From: Adiantum capillus-veneris
Lineage: Eukaryota > Streptophyta > Polypodiopsida > Polypodiales > Pteridaceae
DNA: 64,000 bases
Assembly (NCBI GenBank): GCA_014529385.2
Contig: CM043969.1
Location: 19,642,446 to 19,706,445 of the forward strand
Direction of reading: 5' to 3'
The notes under the pieces were generated by a model. That model was given only the letters and a program-made list of their open reading frames with translations. It did no database searches and was not told the origin of the DNA. Below, piece by piece: positions 10,563 through 19,970 of the stretch (position 1 is the first letter of the stretch; each line of letters opens with the position of its first letter). The position numbers were made by a program, and so were the translations under genes.

Positions 10563-11448
10563 CCGATAAAAACAACCAAGAGCTTTCTATCCTCGCTCAT
10601 GCTGCATGTATCCTGCAATCAATTAACACCATTCGAAATAGTAAGCTCCTCAAGAACTTGTAGAAAACAGCACAGAGCTCTGAGTCAGCCCTTGTTGGAC
10701 ATATCCTGCAAGCATAGCATTCCAAAAGGCAACATCCAGCACCACATTTGGCATACATATTGACCAAGGCATTGCCAAGCACGAGAATTGTTTGCAACAA
10801 CACCTATTAAAGTGATTTTTCAAGCCCACACCGACATCTTGTGTACAACCACACGCCTTCAAGATGCTGCATATGGGATTGCGATTGCATCTGCTGACCC
10901 ACATGCCTTCCAGATGCCTGCGTAGTCGTAACCCGCATGCCTTCAAGATGCTATGTATGTCATTGCAATTTCATCTGTTGACACACATGCCTTCAAGATG
11001 GCGTGTAGGTGATTGCATCTATTGACCCGCATGTTTTCTGGTTGCCTGCTTAGACATAGATGATTGCATTTGGACAGAGACCCTACCTGCGAGGATTAAA
11101 AAAGTGCGATCAATATAAAAGTACCGTTTGAAGAAACATGCTCCTCTTGTGTGTATCCCCCGACCAATGCATTCCAAGAGACGTTGTTCTAAGTGATCCT
11201 TACAACACATTGCAGGTGATGACATTCTCTAGAGAATGTCCATCAAGAACTTTTCATGCTTTCATGACAATACCACATTTGGCATACATATCAACCAAAG
11301 CACTGCCAAGCATGGCATCCTTCACCATGAGCATTGGGGGTAGACGTAGTGCTTGCGAGAATTCATTGCACGCTAATACTAATGGTCTGATGTTGCATGA
11401 AAAAGTCATCTTTGAGAACCTACACAAGTAAGTCCAAAACTTCTCCAA
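10313..11448 (-). pseudogene. pentatricopeptide-repeat (PPR) gene fragments
   Basis: Several minus-strand frames carry PPR signatures: LGSALVDMYAKCGIVMKA (11300-11254), LGNALVNMYAKCGA (about 10770), ILKACGCTQDVGVGLK (about 10850), and PDAIAYACILKACSSTQDV with LVDKYVKYGALQKSQNV (10560-10370). Frames change every 100-200 bases and pieces recur out of order. The DNA phrase GCCTTCAAGATG (or CCTTCCAGATG) appears at about 10507, 10854, 10905, 10938 and 10989, indicating local duplication of the ILKAC block. This is a scrambled PPR pseudogene, not a working gene. The motif style matches plant organelle-targeted PPR proteins. Confidence 0.8.
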
Positions 11449-11639
11449 ACTTCACCATCACAAGGATTCCCTCACTTCATTTACCCATCTTCCTTCAACC
11501 ATCCACCTCATTCTACCTATTCTAAAGATATCATCAACTTTTTGCGATTACTAACACTAACCACTTACGTACTAACACAAAATATCCATTAATCTAACTT
11601 TAAAAGGCACCTCACTTCAAGACATGTACACAATAAACT

Positions 11640-11660
11640 CTCTCTCTCTCTCTCTCTCTC

Positions 11661-11694
<34 letters not shown>

Positions 11695-11704
11695 TCTCTC
11701 TCTC
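11640..11704. repeat. compound (CT)n-(C)n-(CT)n microsatellite
   Basis: A CT run passes into about 30 consecutive C residues and back to CT. It lies within R2 and has no counterpart in R1. The C tract is a likely site of sequencing length error. Confidence 0.95.
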
Positions 11705-12308
11705 CTTTCTTAACACTCTAATTTCACCCTATCTACCATCAATAATTCTTTTATCTTGAGCCCACATCCATGACTCAAGCATACATAGAAGGCCCGCAAT
11801 GTTTTGATATTCGGAAAAAATCATAATCCTGATTTGTTAGCTTGTAAAATAGGCTTACCAATAACCTTAATGAGAGGGTCTCCAACCTATAAATAGGCCC
11901 CTCTCCTTCTTATAGATCATCCTCAAGCTCTCACATATAGCACCCCAACATATATGTGTGAGGAGAGACTGAGGTGTAGTCATCACCTTGTGAGCTTCAC
12001 ACTTGGTGTGAGAGAAGCTTTGATGCTATACGTTGCAAAGTGAGAGAGTGTGAGTGCCCTATCTCAAACCACTATTTTACATGATCTTTCACTATCAACA
12101 ATTGAGGTTTTGGTTCTTCAAAGGTGTGCTTGGCTTCAAGATCTTTGTCCTTCCACTTGTGTAAATTTCTTTGGCAAATGCAAGGTGACTTGTGTCTTTT
12201 AAATTTTATCATTTGAGCTTGTTTGAGAAAGTTCTTAGTGTGTTTTCATTGCCAAATTTGTGTCCATTGTAAGAGGGTATTGTGGTGAGAGGGCTCCCAC
12301 ACCCTAAG

Positions 12309-12338
12309 ACTGTGTGCGTGCGCGTGTGCGTGTGCATG

Positions 12339-12402
<64 letters not shown>
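12309..12402. repeat. (GT)n microsatellite in R2
   Basis: Irregular GTGCGTGC units lead into an almost pure GT run from about 12336 to 12402. At the same point R1 has only the short sequence AATTTGTGTATTGG. Confidence 0.95.
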
Positions 12403-12404
<2 letters not shown>

Positions 12405-12849
12405 GGCAATGTTTAGAATTCACTACGCCGCTTGGGTTAGTTTTTGTACAATCTCTATGGTAGCATTGTAAAGAGGTTGTAACGAACCATCTCTATTTGC
12501 AAGTTACAAATGTGGTATTATGCAAGTTCCATTTCTCTCTGTCTTTCCTTGATCTAGCTCTTTCTTGCCCATTTGGTGTGTGTCTTGGTGTGAGATTTCT
12601 TGCGTGTGTTTTGTTTGCACCTCTTTTGGTTGTGACAAAATCTCTCTTGCGTCCTAGTTCACATCCTATAACTAGGTGATGCCCCTTCACTAGTTTGGTT
12701 GTGGGTATGTTGTTGCTTTTTTCTTGCGTGTGGTTGCCCCAACCCCAATTGAGCAGCACGAGAGCCTCGAATGGTGTTTAGAGGTCGCCTCCCTTGTTGC
12801 CTGCCTTAGACCACCTCACTATATCTCTAAACATCTTTCTTTTCAGTCC

Positions 12850-13319
12850 CTACTCTTTTTCCCTATTCTCTCTCTCTCTCTCCCCCCCCCCCTCTCTCTC
12901 TCAATTCTTTTGTCTGTCTTCCCTCTATCTATCTCTCTCTGTTTCTTTCTCTTGTCCCTCCCTCTTTTCTGCTATTCTCTCTCTCTATCTCTATCCCTCT
13001 TTCTCAATTTCTCACGGACTCTCTCTCTACCTCCATCCCTCTTTTCTTGTCTTTTTGTTTCTATCCCTCCATCTCTCTCTCTCTCTTGCTATTCTCTCTC
13101 TCTATATCTCTATCTCTACCTCTCCCTCCCTCGTTTTTACTATTCTCTCTCTATATCTACCTCTCTCTTCACACCCTCTATCTATATCTCTATACATCTT
13201 TCTTTTATGCCCCTATTCTTTTTTCCTACTCTCTCTCTCTCTATCAATTCCTCTGTCTCTCTTCCCTCTATCTATCTCTCTCCGTATATTTCTCTTCTCT
13301 CTCCTTTTTTTTTTGTTGC

Positions 13320-13385
<66 letters not shown>

Positions 13386-13520
13386 GAAGGAATCTCTCTC
13401 TCTCTTCTCCCTCCCTCTTTTTTGCTATTTCTCTCTCTCTAACTCTCTCCTTCTTTTTCCTCTCTCTATGTCTTCTTCCTATTCCTTTCTCTATCTCTCT
13501 ATTCTACTACTCTTTAGAGC
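12850..13520. repeat. long CT-rich low-complexity tract with (CT)n and (TA)n cores
   Basis: About 670 bases of CTCTCT-dominated sequence, with pure (CT)n at about 13324-13362 followed by (TA)n at 13363-13384. The apparent Leu/Ser-rich reading frames are dinucleotide-repeat artefacts. Confidence 0.95.
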
Positions 13521-13689
13521 CCTCTTTCTCTTTGTAAAATGTTCCAATGCAGGCTTTCTTTTTCAAGTCTAAAGTATATTTAAAAAACATAATCTAAAGA
13601 GCTCAACAAATATATTAAAAAAGCAAAATCACTCTCTCTATTCAGTTTTGCGCTAGCACCCATGCTACGAAAGAAAGCGTGAAAGCTTG

Positions 13690-13692
<3 letters not shown>

Positions 13693-13785
<93 letters not shown>

Positions 13786-13798
13786 AGAAGAGAGAAGT
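13693..13798. repeat. (GA)n microsatellite
   Basis: An almost perfect GA run of about 90 bases followed by GAAGAGAGAAGAG. It directly precedes the first recognisable sequence of gypsy element H. Confidence 0.95.
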
Positions 13799-13859
13799 GA
13801 TTTTTTTTGTGATGCCGACGAATTTTTGACTTCAGTCTTCCTCGTAAAGCAGCAGCATT

Positions 13860-14640
13860 TGGCTTGAAGGATGGTCAAGTCATACTCAAAGGATCAAAAT
13901 TTATTGAAGACATGAGTGAGGATGGTGATGTTTGACCATCTGCGAGTTAGCTATAAATGAAAAGTTAACTAAAGAAATCTTGCATGAAGTTAGAGATTGT
14001 ATCCGTCTTGAGATTGGGTGGAACGAACATGAGATGCCTTGTCAGTGCATGCCTATATTGCAAAGTGTCAAGTCAACAAGGCACTTGTTGAAGAAAAACG
14101 CGAGAGAGAAAATGGGGATGAAGGTCCCTCAAAGAGGGCTACTAGAGGTGGAGGAAGAAAGGATCCAGGCCCCTCTCAAGATCCCATGTCAAGGGAACCT
14201 CCATCACAAGAAGTACCAATGAGGGATGTTGCACCAAAGGAAAATCAAGATAAAGAAAAGAGAAAAGGAAAAATCCCATCATACAAGTTGCAATCATATA
14301 TTGAAGCTACCACATATTTAAAGAAAGTTTTAGAGGAAAAGATCTTAAATAGCAAGGTGGAGTTTACATTGGGAGAAGTACTTGGCATTGCAAAGAGAGA
14401 GTTTCATGACAAAATCATTGATATCATAAGAAGAAAGCGACAAGCTTTAACGAATTCTATCCAATCAGAGGTTGAAGAGAGTGCTTTAAAGACGCATGTG
14501 ATACAAGTACGATACCGATCCATCCTTTGCTACTAGGGCACCTATGGAAAATTCTTTGTCTCCCTTTGGATCAGGCAAGAATCTTTTTCTTCCTATACCA
14601 TTGCACTCCCGCTTTACAATGATACTATGCCAAAACCCCT
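13860..14640 (+). pseudogene. gag: gag C-terminal region of element H
   Basis: Overlapping frames at 13932-14222 and 14039-14536 encode a charged linker rich in Lys, Glu and Pro. A conserved helical segment then follows with KIPSYKLQSYIEATTYLKKV, LEEKILNSKVEFTLGEVLG and IAKREFHDKIIDIIRRKRQ. I recognise this segment as the gag-protease connecting region of a gypsy lineage found in seed-free plants. A third register (14544 onwards) continues with MENSLSPFGSGKNLFLPIPLHSRF, which normally leads to protease. The frame is broken at least twice. No ATG can be chosen with confidence. Confidence 0.6.
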
Positions 14641-14689
14641 CATCTCCCTTTGATCTCAAAACTCCTTGCTTGATTTTGGTGGAGAATGG

Positions 14690-15260
14690 TCCCTTAAACT
14701 GTCATAATTCCTCTCAAGGTCAATGCAAACTATCAAGAATTGAACAGCTCGTGTTCCATCTTTGCTTTTGACCCTGGCATAAGAAGATCCATCATCCAGT
14801 AAATCTATCTCCATTCGCACAACGTAGATGTATGGTTGTCCAACGATTAGAGGATAGCTTGACATCTCTTGAATAAAGAAATTTTTTCACATTTCACATC
14901 CCCTATGGTTACATTAACATTTGGACAAGCACCATAGAGATCCTTAGATGAGTTGTTTGCAACCCTAATCATCAACCCATGGTCAATATCAATCGGCCAC
15001 TTTCCCTTCATATAGAAACTCTTGGACATGAGGTTAATCTCCAAACCATGGTCTATCAAGGCCACATAAGGCTCCTTGAGGTCTCCCACCTTAACCAAGA
15101 TTTTTGTTGTAGCCTTGACCAATGGTTTCTAGAATAGTGGCTCTTATGAATAGATTCCTCCTCATCTTCATCTTCAAACTTAACATGCCTATTTTTTCCG
15201 CTCGAAGAGTGGTAGCAGCTTACAACATTCTCATCTTCATCTCTTAATGCTTCAAGATTT
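14690..15260 (-). pseudogene. protease segment of element H, inverted in place
   Basis: On the minus strand, opposite to the rest of H, two frames encode a retropepsin-type domain. They run from FEDEDEEESIHKSHYSR through VKVGDLKEPYVALIDHGLEINLMS (catalytic Asp as DHG instead of DSG), PIDIDHGLMIRVANNSSKDLYGACPNV, and YPLIVGQPYIYVVRMEIDLLDDG to CIDLERNYDSLRDH. The flanking plus-strand sequence stops just before and resumes just after this segment, so about 570 bp appears flipped. A frame break lies near 14860. Confidence 0.75.
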
Positions 15261-15843
15261 AAAGAAAGGATAAAAACAACATGTAAATAGTGTCTACAGA
15301 AAATATAAAAACCATGAATTGCTAGATGAGGATGAGTACATTTTAGGTGTTTTTGAAGAGGTTTCTTTTGTAGATACTATGGGTGATCTCAACACTATAG
15401 CAGGTTCTAGTTGTCAACATGGAAATGACCTGGTAAAAGTAGCTTCTATGGACATGTATAGCATCATTGAAACTTTCAAAAATGAGAAGTGCTTCAATGC
15501 ACAAAAAGATCTAGAAGTGTGAGTGGAGACAAAGTACAAGATTGTAGCAAAGAAGGTGAAACTAGTGGCACTACCTTTGCCTACAGATTCCAAGGAAAAG
15601 ATGGAGTAGGCTTCTTTGCAACCTAGTCTCCAAGATCCAAAAATAATTGGGCACAATTCTACGCAAGAGTCATTGAAGATGGTAAAAGTTGGAAGCAAAG
15701 TATCCTTAAGACAAGTTGAAAGGAAATGCTTTGAACAGATGCTCTCCAAGCATGGAAAATCTTTTGCATTTGAGCTGCATGAGATAAGTGTGTGGATCCT
15801 TCTATACTCGAATCAATGGTAATATTCACTGTGTCTCATGTGC
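15260..15843 (+). pseudogene. protease-RT linker of element H
   Basis: The plus strand encodes KYKNHELLDEDEYILGVFEE, then after a TGA stop KYKIVAKKVKLVALPLPTDSKE, and DPKIIGHNSTQESLKMVKVGS with CFEQMLSKHGKSFAFELHEI. It ends with MVIFTVSHVP, the usual entry to RT in this gypsy lineage. The sequence is then lost at about 15843, where minus-strand material begins, and the RT core is absent. Stops at 15520 and 15607 show decay. Confidence 0.65.
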
Positions 15844-16170
15844 CTTGATATCTTCTAGGTACATTACTCCCTCTCGGTCGAAATATCTATCCCCATCATA
15901 ATCAACATCTACAAGGTCTTTGAACTCGCTCGGCTTATTTTCCAACTTAACAGAGTAGCGGTCCATTCCATCCTTATAGATTTTGGCCTTAAGCACATTT
16001 TCAAATTGAAACTTCAAATACAACAATTTTACGTTAGATGCAGGGTGAGAAGGACCTGCACCCATCGAAGCTGTTCCCTTAGGGTTTGACTCGTTAGAAT
16101 CTTCAGTCATGAGGCTGTATGATCTCTCAGACAAAGTGTCAAAGAAACTCTCCTCTAAAATGGGTTCCAA
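15826..16170 (-). CDS. unknown 114-residue protein frame next to the LARD-like leader
   Basis: An acidic 114-codon frame starts MEPILEESFFDTLSERS. It contains an Asn/Gly-rich middle and a tail with PSEFKDLVDVDYDGDRYFDREG. I recognise no domain. Its position directly after the leader on the minus strand is where gag begins in L1, so it may be the start of that element's gag. It could instead be a piece of element H. Its start is simply the first ATG of the frame. Confidence 0.3.
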   Translation of the reverse strand: MEPILEESFFDTLSERSYSLMTEDSNESNPKGTASMGAGPSHPASNVKLLYLKFQFENVLKAKIYKDGMDRYSVKLENKPSEFKDLVDVDYDGDRYFDREGVMYLEDIKAHETQ

Positions 16171-16559
16171 AGGCGGCAGTGGTCTGATTCACACTTTCTT
16201 CTGTCGAGTGATTACTCCCTTGATCAAAGATGTTGGGGTTCCTATTCTGGTACAATCTTCCTGATCGCAAATTCATGAAGAATTGGTAATACAAAATCCA
16301 AACCGAGTTACCTCATTAAATAGTTTGAATCTCCCGTTTGATCGTGCTTGCTGGGTAGTATCTTCTAGTACCTACAACCTCTCAAGAATTTTCTTGATAG
16401 CTATGAGCTTACAGCCGTTCTTGTTAGTTCTTGCTTTTATTCTACAAAACTTAGCTGGGTTTTTTCAGTAGTACACAAATCCCTACACATCCTCAACAAT
16501 TTGGGTCCAATTTCAATTTTGAAAGAAGCACTAGGTTGCTAGACTAGCTCTTTGTATGG

Positions 16560-17725
16560 TAAGTTTCTGTCTCTGTTCTCACTCAGAGGAACATGGATCG
16601 CGATCCATGTTGAGAAGCCAATTGCACTTTTGTTGCTATCATCAGATTTAAAATGATTAAGAGGTCTTATGGTACCAAATTTTTTAGAAATGAACCTCTA
16701 GATTGGAGGCTAAGCTGATTTTATCACTTTGCCTGAGCTTCTATCAGTTCTGAGCTGTTGGGATGGTTTCTTGCACCCAAATTCAACTCTAGAAGAACCA
16801 CTAGACTCTCTATGATGCCCTCTAGCTATGGTACCAGTTTGGTATCAAATTGTGTCAAGGGAACATGGATCGCGATCCATGTTTCTTTGTGTCAAAACAC
16901 ACTGAATTTTGTCCCACAGCTAGTCCTTGGCCTAGTGATGCTAGCTATATGGTTTTTGAATGTTTTAAAGCTTTTTAGGACAGACAAAAGTCAGTTTTAA
17001 GGTTTATTTCAGTGGTTTCCCCCTTGATCTAATTTTTGCCCCCTTTTGTCCTCCTTTTCAAATTTTCTGATAAGGGTCCTTTGGGAGAAAGTGTTTCAAT
17101 TGTTATCACTTCCCTGCTTGCCTATAATCATGCAAAATTCCAAAAAGGTATAGGGATCGTGATCCATGTTTGGCAAGATTTTGGAGTGACACTTTGTGAG
17201 CTGATCACACAAGGTATGATGATGCTATTCCCCAAGTCAAGTCTTTTTGGACTTGATCAATTAAAAGCAAGATTTTGTGTCTGTTTTGCGTTTTTTTGCA
17301 AACAACTCCTTTTCTGGTATTTTGACAAGATTTTTTGACTTTTGTTCTATGGCTCCTTTTGGAAAAGCTGTTCAACTAGTAATCAGGAGTACACTAATCA
17401 AATCTTATGGTCAGATGTCTACCTGGAACATGGATCGCGATCCATGTTGAGAAGCATTTACACATGAAATTTGGTTATGTTGATTCCCTGCTTATAGTTG
17501 ATCCCAATTCTCATCCTTATTTGAATTTGGACAAGTAAAAGTTCAATTTTTCCCTTTTTTCAAGATTTTGCTATGCTCACCCGAATTTTTTTATTTTTTT
17601 AATCTTTTAGCACTCTATTTGTGACCAAACTCAAGGTTATGATGCCTGAGAACCTGTTCTAAGCAAATGAAATAGTTTTAGCACATTTTGCCAAAAAGAT
17701 ACATGGATCGCGATCCATGTTGGAC
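16560..17725 (-). repeat. tandem array of ~275-bp units centred on a 22-bp palindrome (leader of LARD-like fragment)
   Basis: The palindrome with core ACATGGATCGCGATCCATGT occurs at 16590, 16862, 17428 and 17700 and in degenerate form at 17149. Spacings are 272, 287, 279 and 272. The sequence between palindromes is much more diverged than the palindromes themselves. Units contain TTTGAATTTGGACAAGTAAA-type text, which is the reverse complement of the leader array in L1 (24.6-25.9 kb), so the arrays belong to one family in opposite orientation. Confidence 0.85.
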
Positions 17726-18240
17726 AGGCAGTTTGAAAGTGTTTAGCACAGTCGTTTTTAGCAAGTGTTTTCATCCCCTTCTTGAAAGTTTTGTTGGGTT
17801 TGGTCCAGTTTTGAAGCTCTTACCATCACTTCTTCAACTTTTTAGAGTTATGGTCTTCAACACCAAAATAAGGTTTTTGACAGTTTTTCCCTCGATCCTT
17901 TTGGCCCCAAATGATGGTGTAATTTGTTTCCTAACCTACTCCTATAAATTGCTGCAAACATAACTGAACTTAACAGTACAAAAATAACAACAAAGTGTGT
18001 GGTGGAACAGCCCTTTCCAAGCATGTGAAAACTCAAAGAATGAAATACTATCTTTTACTTCACTCACAGCTTTCTTTGCTCTTAAGGAATAGCACTAGCT
18101 AGTCACGGACTCCAGTCTCCATCAAGCACTAAACCTATGTCTAGCTGCTTCATTGTCTATGTGTAAGTGAAACGGGTATCAAAAGCTTGAAGGGAGATTT
18201 TTGTTTTTGTACATTGAGTCACTAACCACCTAAGGATTGG

Positions 18241-18261
18241 TTTCCCCGGCAATGGCACCAA
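18241..18261 (-). promoter_or_regulatory. primer-binding site of minus-strand LARD-like fragment
   Basis: On the minus strand TGGTGCCATTGCCGGGGA follows the LTR end (CGCTAACA) by one base. It resembles the tRNA-Asp-type primer site TGGCGCCGTTGCCGGGGA known from several plant Ty3/gypsy lineages. Confidence 0.65.
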
Positions 18262-18950
18262 TGTTAGCGGGTCGTCGTGATGGACGTCTGCAACGTAGCT
18301 CTTTTGTACTAACATAATGTCAATATGCAAGGAAACGACTCGGGATGGGGCACAGAGACTTAATGAGAGTGTCAATCTCATCAAAGTGAACTCAGGGGCT
18401 ACTCGTTCTACGACAAAAGCAAATCAACCACTTCCTAGTCAGACAATCAGTATGCATCCAATCTCACCACTCTAGGTCATCACGCCTTTTCGGCATCCAA
18501 ACAAATGCGAAACGCCACGAAACTTAAGGAGAGGTATCACAACACTTAAGGGCTCAATCCTACCAAGTTTTGTCACCATATGGAAAGGTACATAAATCAC
18601 GATCCATCCCAAAAAATGTGCAGAAGACTGAAACAGAAGTACTTGGAAAGGTCGTCCTTAAGCATAGAAACACTTATCCATGGTCAAAACATAAAAAAAC
18701 AACCATTTTAACCTCCAAATCAATGCATTTAGCTCACAAACAATGCGTCACAAACCATAGCAGAATTGGAAATGATCACACTTAGATTGTAGAGCAAGAG
18801 ACAAGGAACGCAATGTGCTATTCAGAAACGAATTCTGATTACCAGCTTAAGAGAAAAGAAGATTATAAGTTGTAGCAGCAAGAGGCCTCCACAGTGCAGT
18901 TTTTGATTCTTCAAGCTAATGATAAATCTCCCCTCAAAACTAAGGGTTTT
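18262..18950 (-). repeat. diverged LTR related to L1 LTRs, minus orientation
   Basis: The 3' part reads GAGTTCACTTTGATGAG, GATTGACACTCTC, CCCATCCCGAGTCG and GACGACCCGCTAACA on the minus strand. It aligns block by block with the end of the L1 LTRs (GAGTTCACTTCATTAGG, GATTGACACCCT, GCCTCATCCGAGTCG, ACCCGCAAACA). A degenerate copy of the palindromic motif is at 18591-18610. The outer end is not resolved. Confidence 0.6.
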
Positions 18951-18989
18951 GACTTTAAAAGTTAAGGCGCCTTTCCCACAACCATCCGG

Positions 18990-19620
18990 CCTCTTACAAG
19001 GGTGTAGACTCAGAGAAGTAAAGAGGGTATTGTCTAATTACATCATGGTTACAACTCATCCTAGGCTGAATCACATGGCTTTCTTCAGAACAATAGAGTG
19101 TACAGGGTTTGGTGTGCATACGCCTGTATATGACTGTATCCACCAAGCAGTAGTAATTGTTGCTATCTTCACTAACTTTGAGGAAGGTCAACTATAAGTG
19201 TGGAAGACCAGTGATTGTGACAGTGGACACTAGTCCAGGGATAGGATGGGCAATAGGACAAGACAATGAAGAGAAACACAGATATGTGGTGAGGTTTGCG
19301 GCCAAGGTTCTAAGCTCTCACCAAAGAGAATATCCATATGTAAAAAGGGAGTTATGGGAAGTGGTTACATCATTAAAGTATGACAAAGAGTACTTGATTG
19401 GAGCATCCGTAGTTGTGGAGACTAATTGCTTACCACTTCTAGGGATGATTGCAAGTTGTTCTACACCTGACGTTACTATGCTTAGGTGAATTGCTTATAT
19501 AAAGTCCTTGAACCCAGAATTGAACCACATTGTAAGAAAAGATAATCCAATGGAAGATATGCTTTCAGGGGCAAGGTATGAAGGTGAGGATGATATGATC
19601 AATGAGAAAGAAGATGTGCG
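18990..19620 (+). pseudogene. pol: RT end and RNase H of element H
   Basis: The frame from 19157 encodes LRKVNYKCGRPVIVTVDTSPGIGWAIGQDNEEKHR, where VTVDTS carries the first RNase H acidic residue. It continues with FAAKVLSSHQREYPYVKRELWEVVTSLKY (conserved Glu) and VVETNCLPLLGM, where related elements usually have Asp instead of Asn. A TGA at 19487-19489 precedes IAYIKSLNPELNHIVRKDNPMEDMLSGA, the RNase H-integrase connection. About 170 bases upstream there is degraded sequence resembling the RT thumb. Not functional. Confidence 0.75.
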
Positions 19621-19859
19621 CACAAAATAATAAACAACTTCTCATGCAAAATGTGATGACCTATGCATTGTATCTTCACTTGAGTCCTTCTCAGAGGAGT
19701 TTTACGAGCATGAATGGCTGCTCATAGGTTGCTCCCTAAGTACTTTACAAAAGCAAGATGATTGGACTAAAGTAGAATTCAAAAGGATAAGAAAGAAAGC
19801 ATATGAATACTTCTTGAAGGATGGCTACTTATGAAAACATCCTAAAAGAAGAAACGCGA

Positions 19860-19970
19860 CTCCATTGCAAGTAGTATGTGATAAGACTACTCATCATAAA
19901 ATTATCAAAGAGCTTTATGAAAGACTATATGTCGGATATCGAGGTGTATGGCTAATTTTGCCAAAGTGAA
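19860..19970 (+). pseudogene. pol: start of integrase zinc-binding domain of element H
   Basis: The sequence encodes HHKIIKELYERLYVGYRGVWLILPK, the HHCC histidine part of a gypsy integrase zinc finger. It is cut at 19970 by L1. The cysteine half continues at 41033 (YWWKGMYKDVANFVESCVTC), so one domain is split by 21 kb. Confidence 0.8.
19966..19970. repeat. target-site duplication GTGAA, left of L1
   Basis: GTGAA directly before the left LTR matches GTGAA at 41033-41037 directly after the right LTR. Confidence 0.85.

Larger units (their letters stand above)
11437..12828 (+). repeat. LTR-like repeat copy R2
   Basis: Second copy of the repeat at 6035-7222, same orientation, diverged. Shared blocks include CTTGAGCCCACATCCATGA, the TATA box CCTATAAATAG (11886-11896), GTAAGAGGGTATTG, GAGAGGGCTCCC, AACTAGGTGATGCCCC and CCCCAATTGAGCAGCACG, with a CCTCA end. 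R2 is longer mainly because it carries two microsatellites (11640-11704 and 12336-12402) that R1 lacks. Confidence 0.6.
15826..18950 (-). mobile_element. LARD-like fragment in minus orientation inside element H
   Basis: Read leftwards it comprises an LTR related to L1 (ending at 18262), a primer-binding site, a leader with five 272-287 bp tandem units, and a 114-codon frame. It replaces most of the RT of element H. The right edge is uncertain; H sequence resumes by about 18990. Homology to L1 is clear at the LTR 3' end (GAGTTCACTT, GATTGACAC, GAGTCG and ACCCGC blocks) and in the leader units. Confidence 0.65.

Noticed and set aside
6035-12828. R1 and R2 as the two LTRs of one element containing B and the PPR fragments
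   Set aside because: B reads on the opposite strand and is a different family, R1 and R2 are too diverged for one insertion, and no primer site follows R1. They are better seen as separate copies.
12724-13572. Long plus-strand frames rich in Leu, Ser and Phe
   Set aside because: They are translations of CT dinucleotide repeats; composition fully explains the open frame.
13642-13878. Open frames with Arg-Glu or Leu-Ser runs
   Set aside because: Produced by the (GA)n microsatellite in either direction.
16590-17721. Regularly spaced 22-bp palindromes as a CRISPR-like or replication-origin array
   Set aside because: The spacers are homologous diverged units, not unique sequences, and the context is a retrotransposon leader. 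No replication proteins are nearby.
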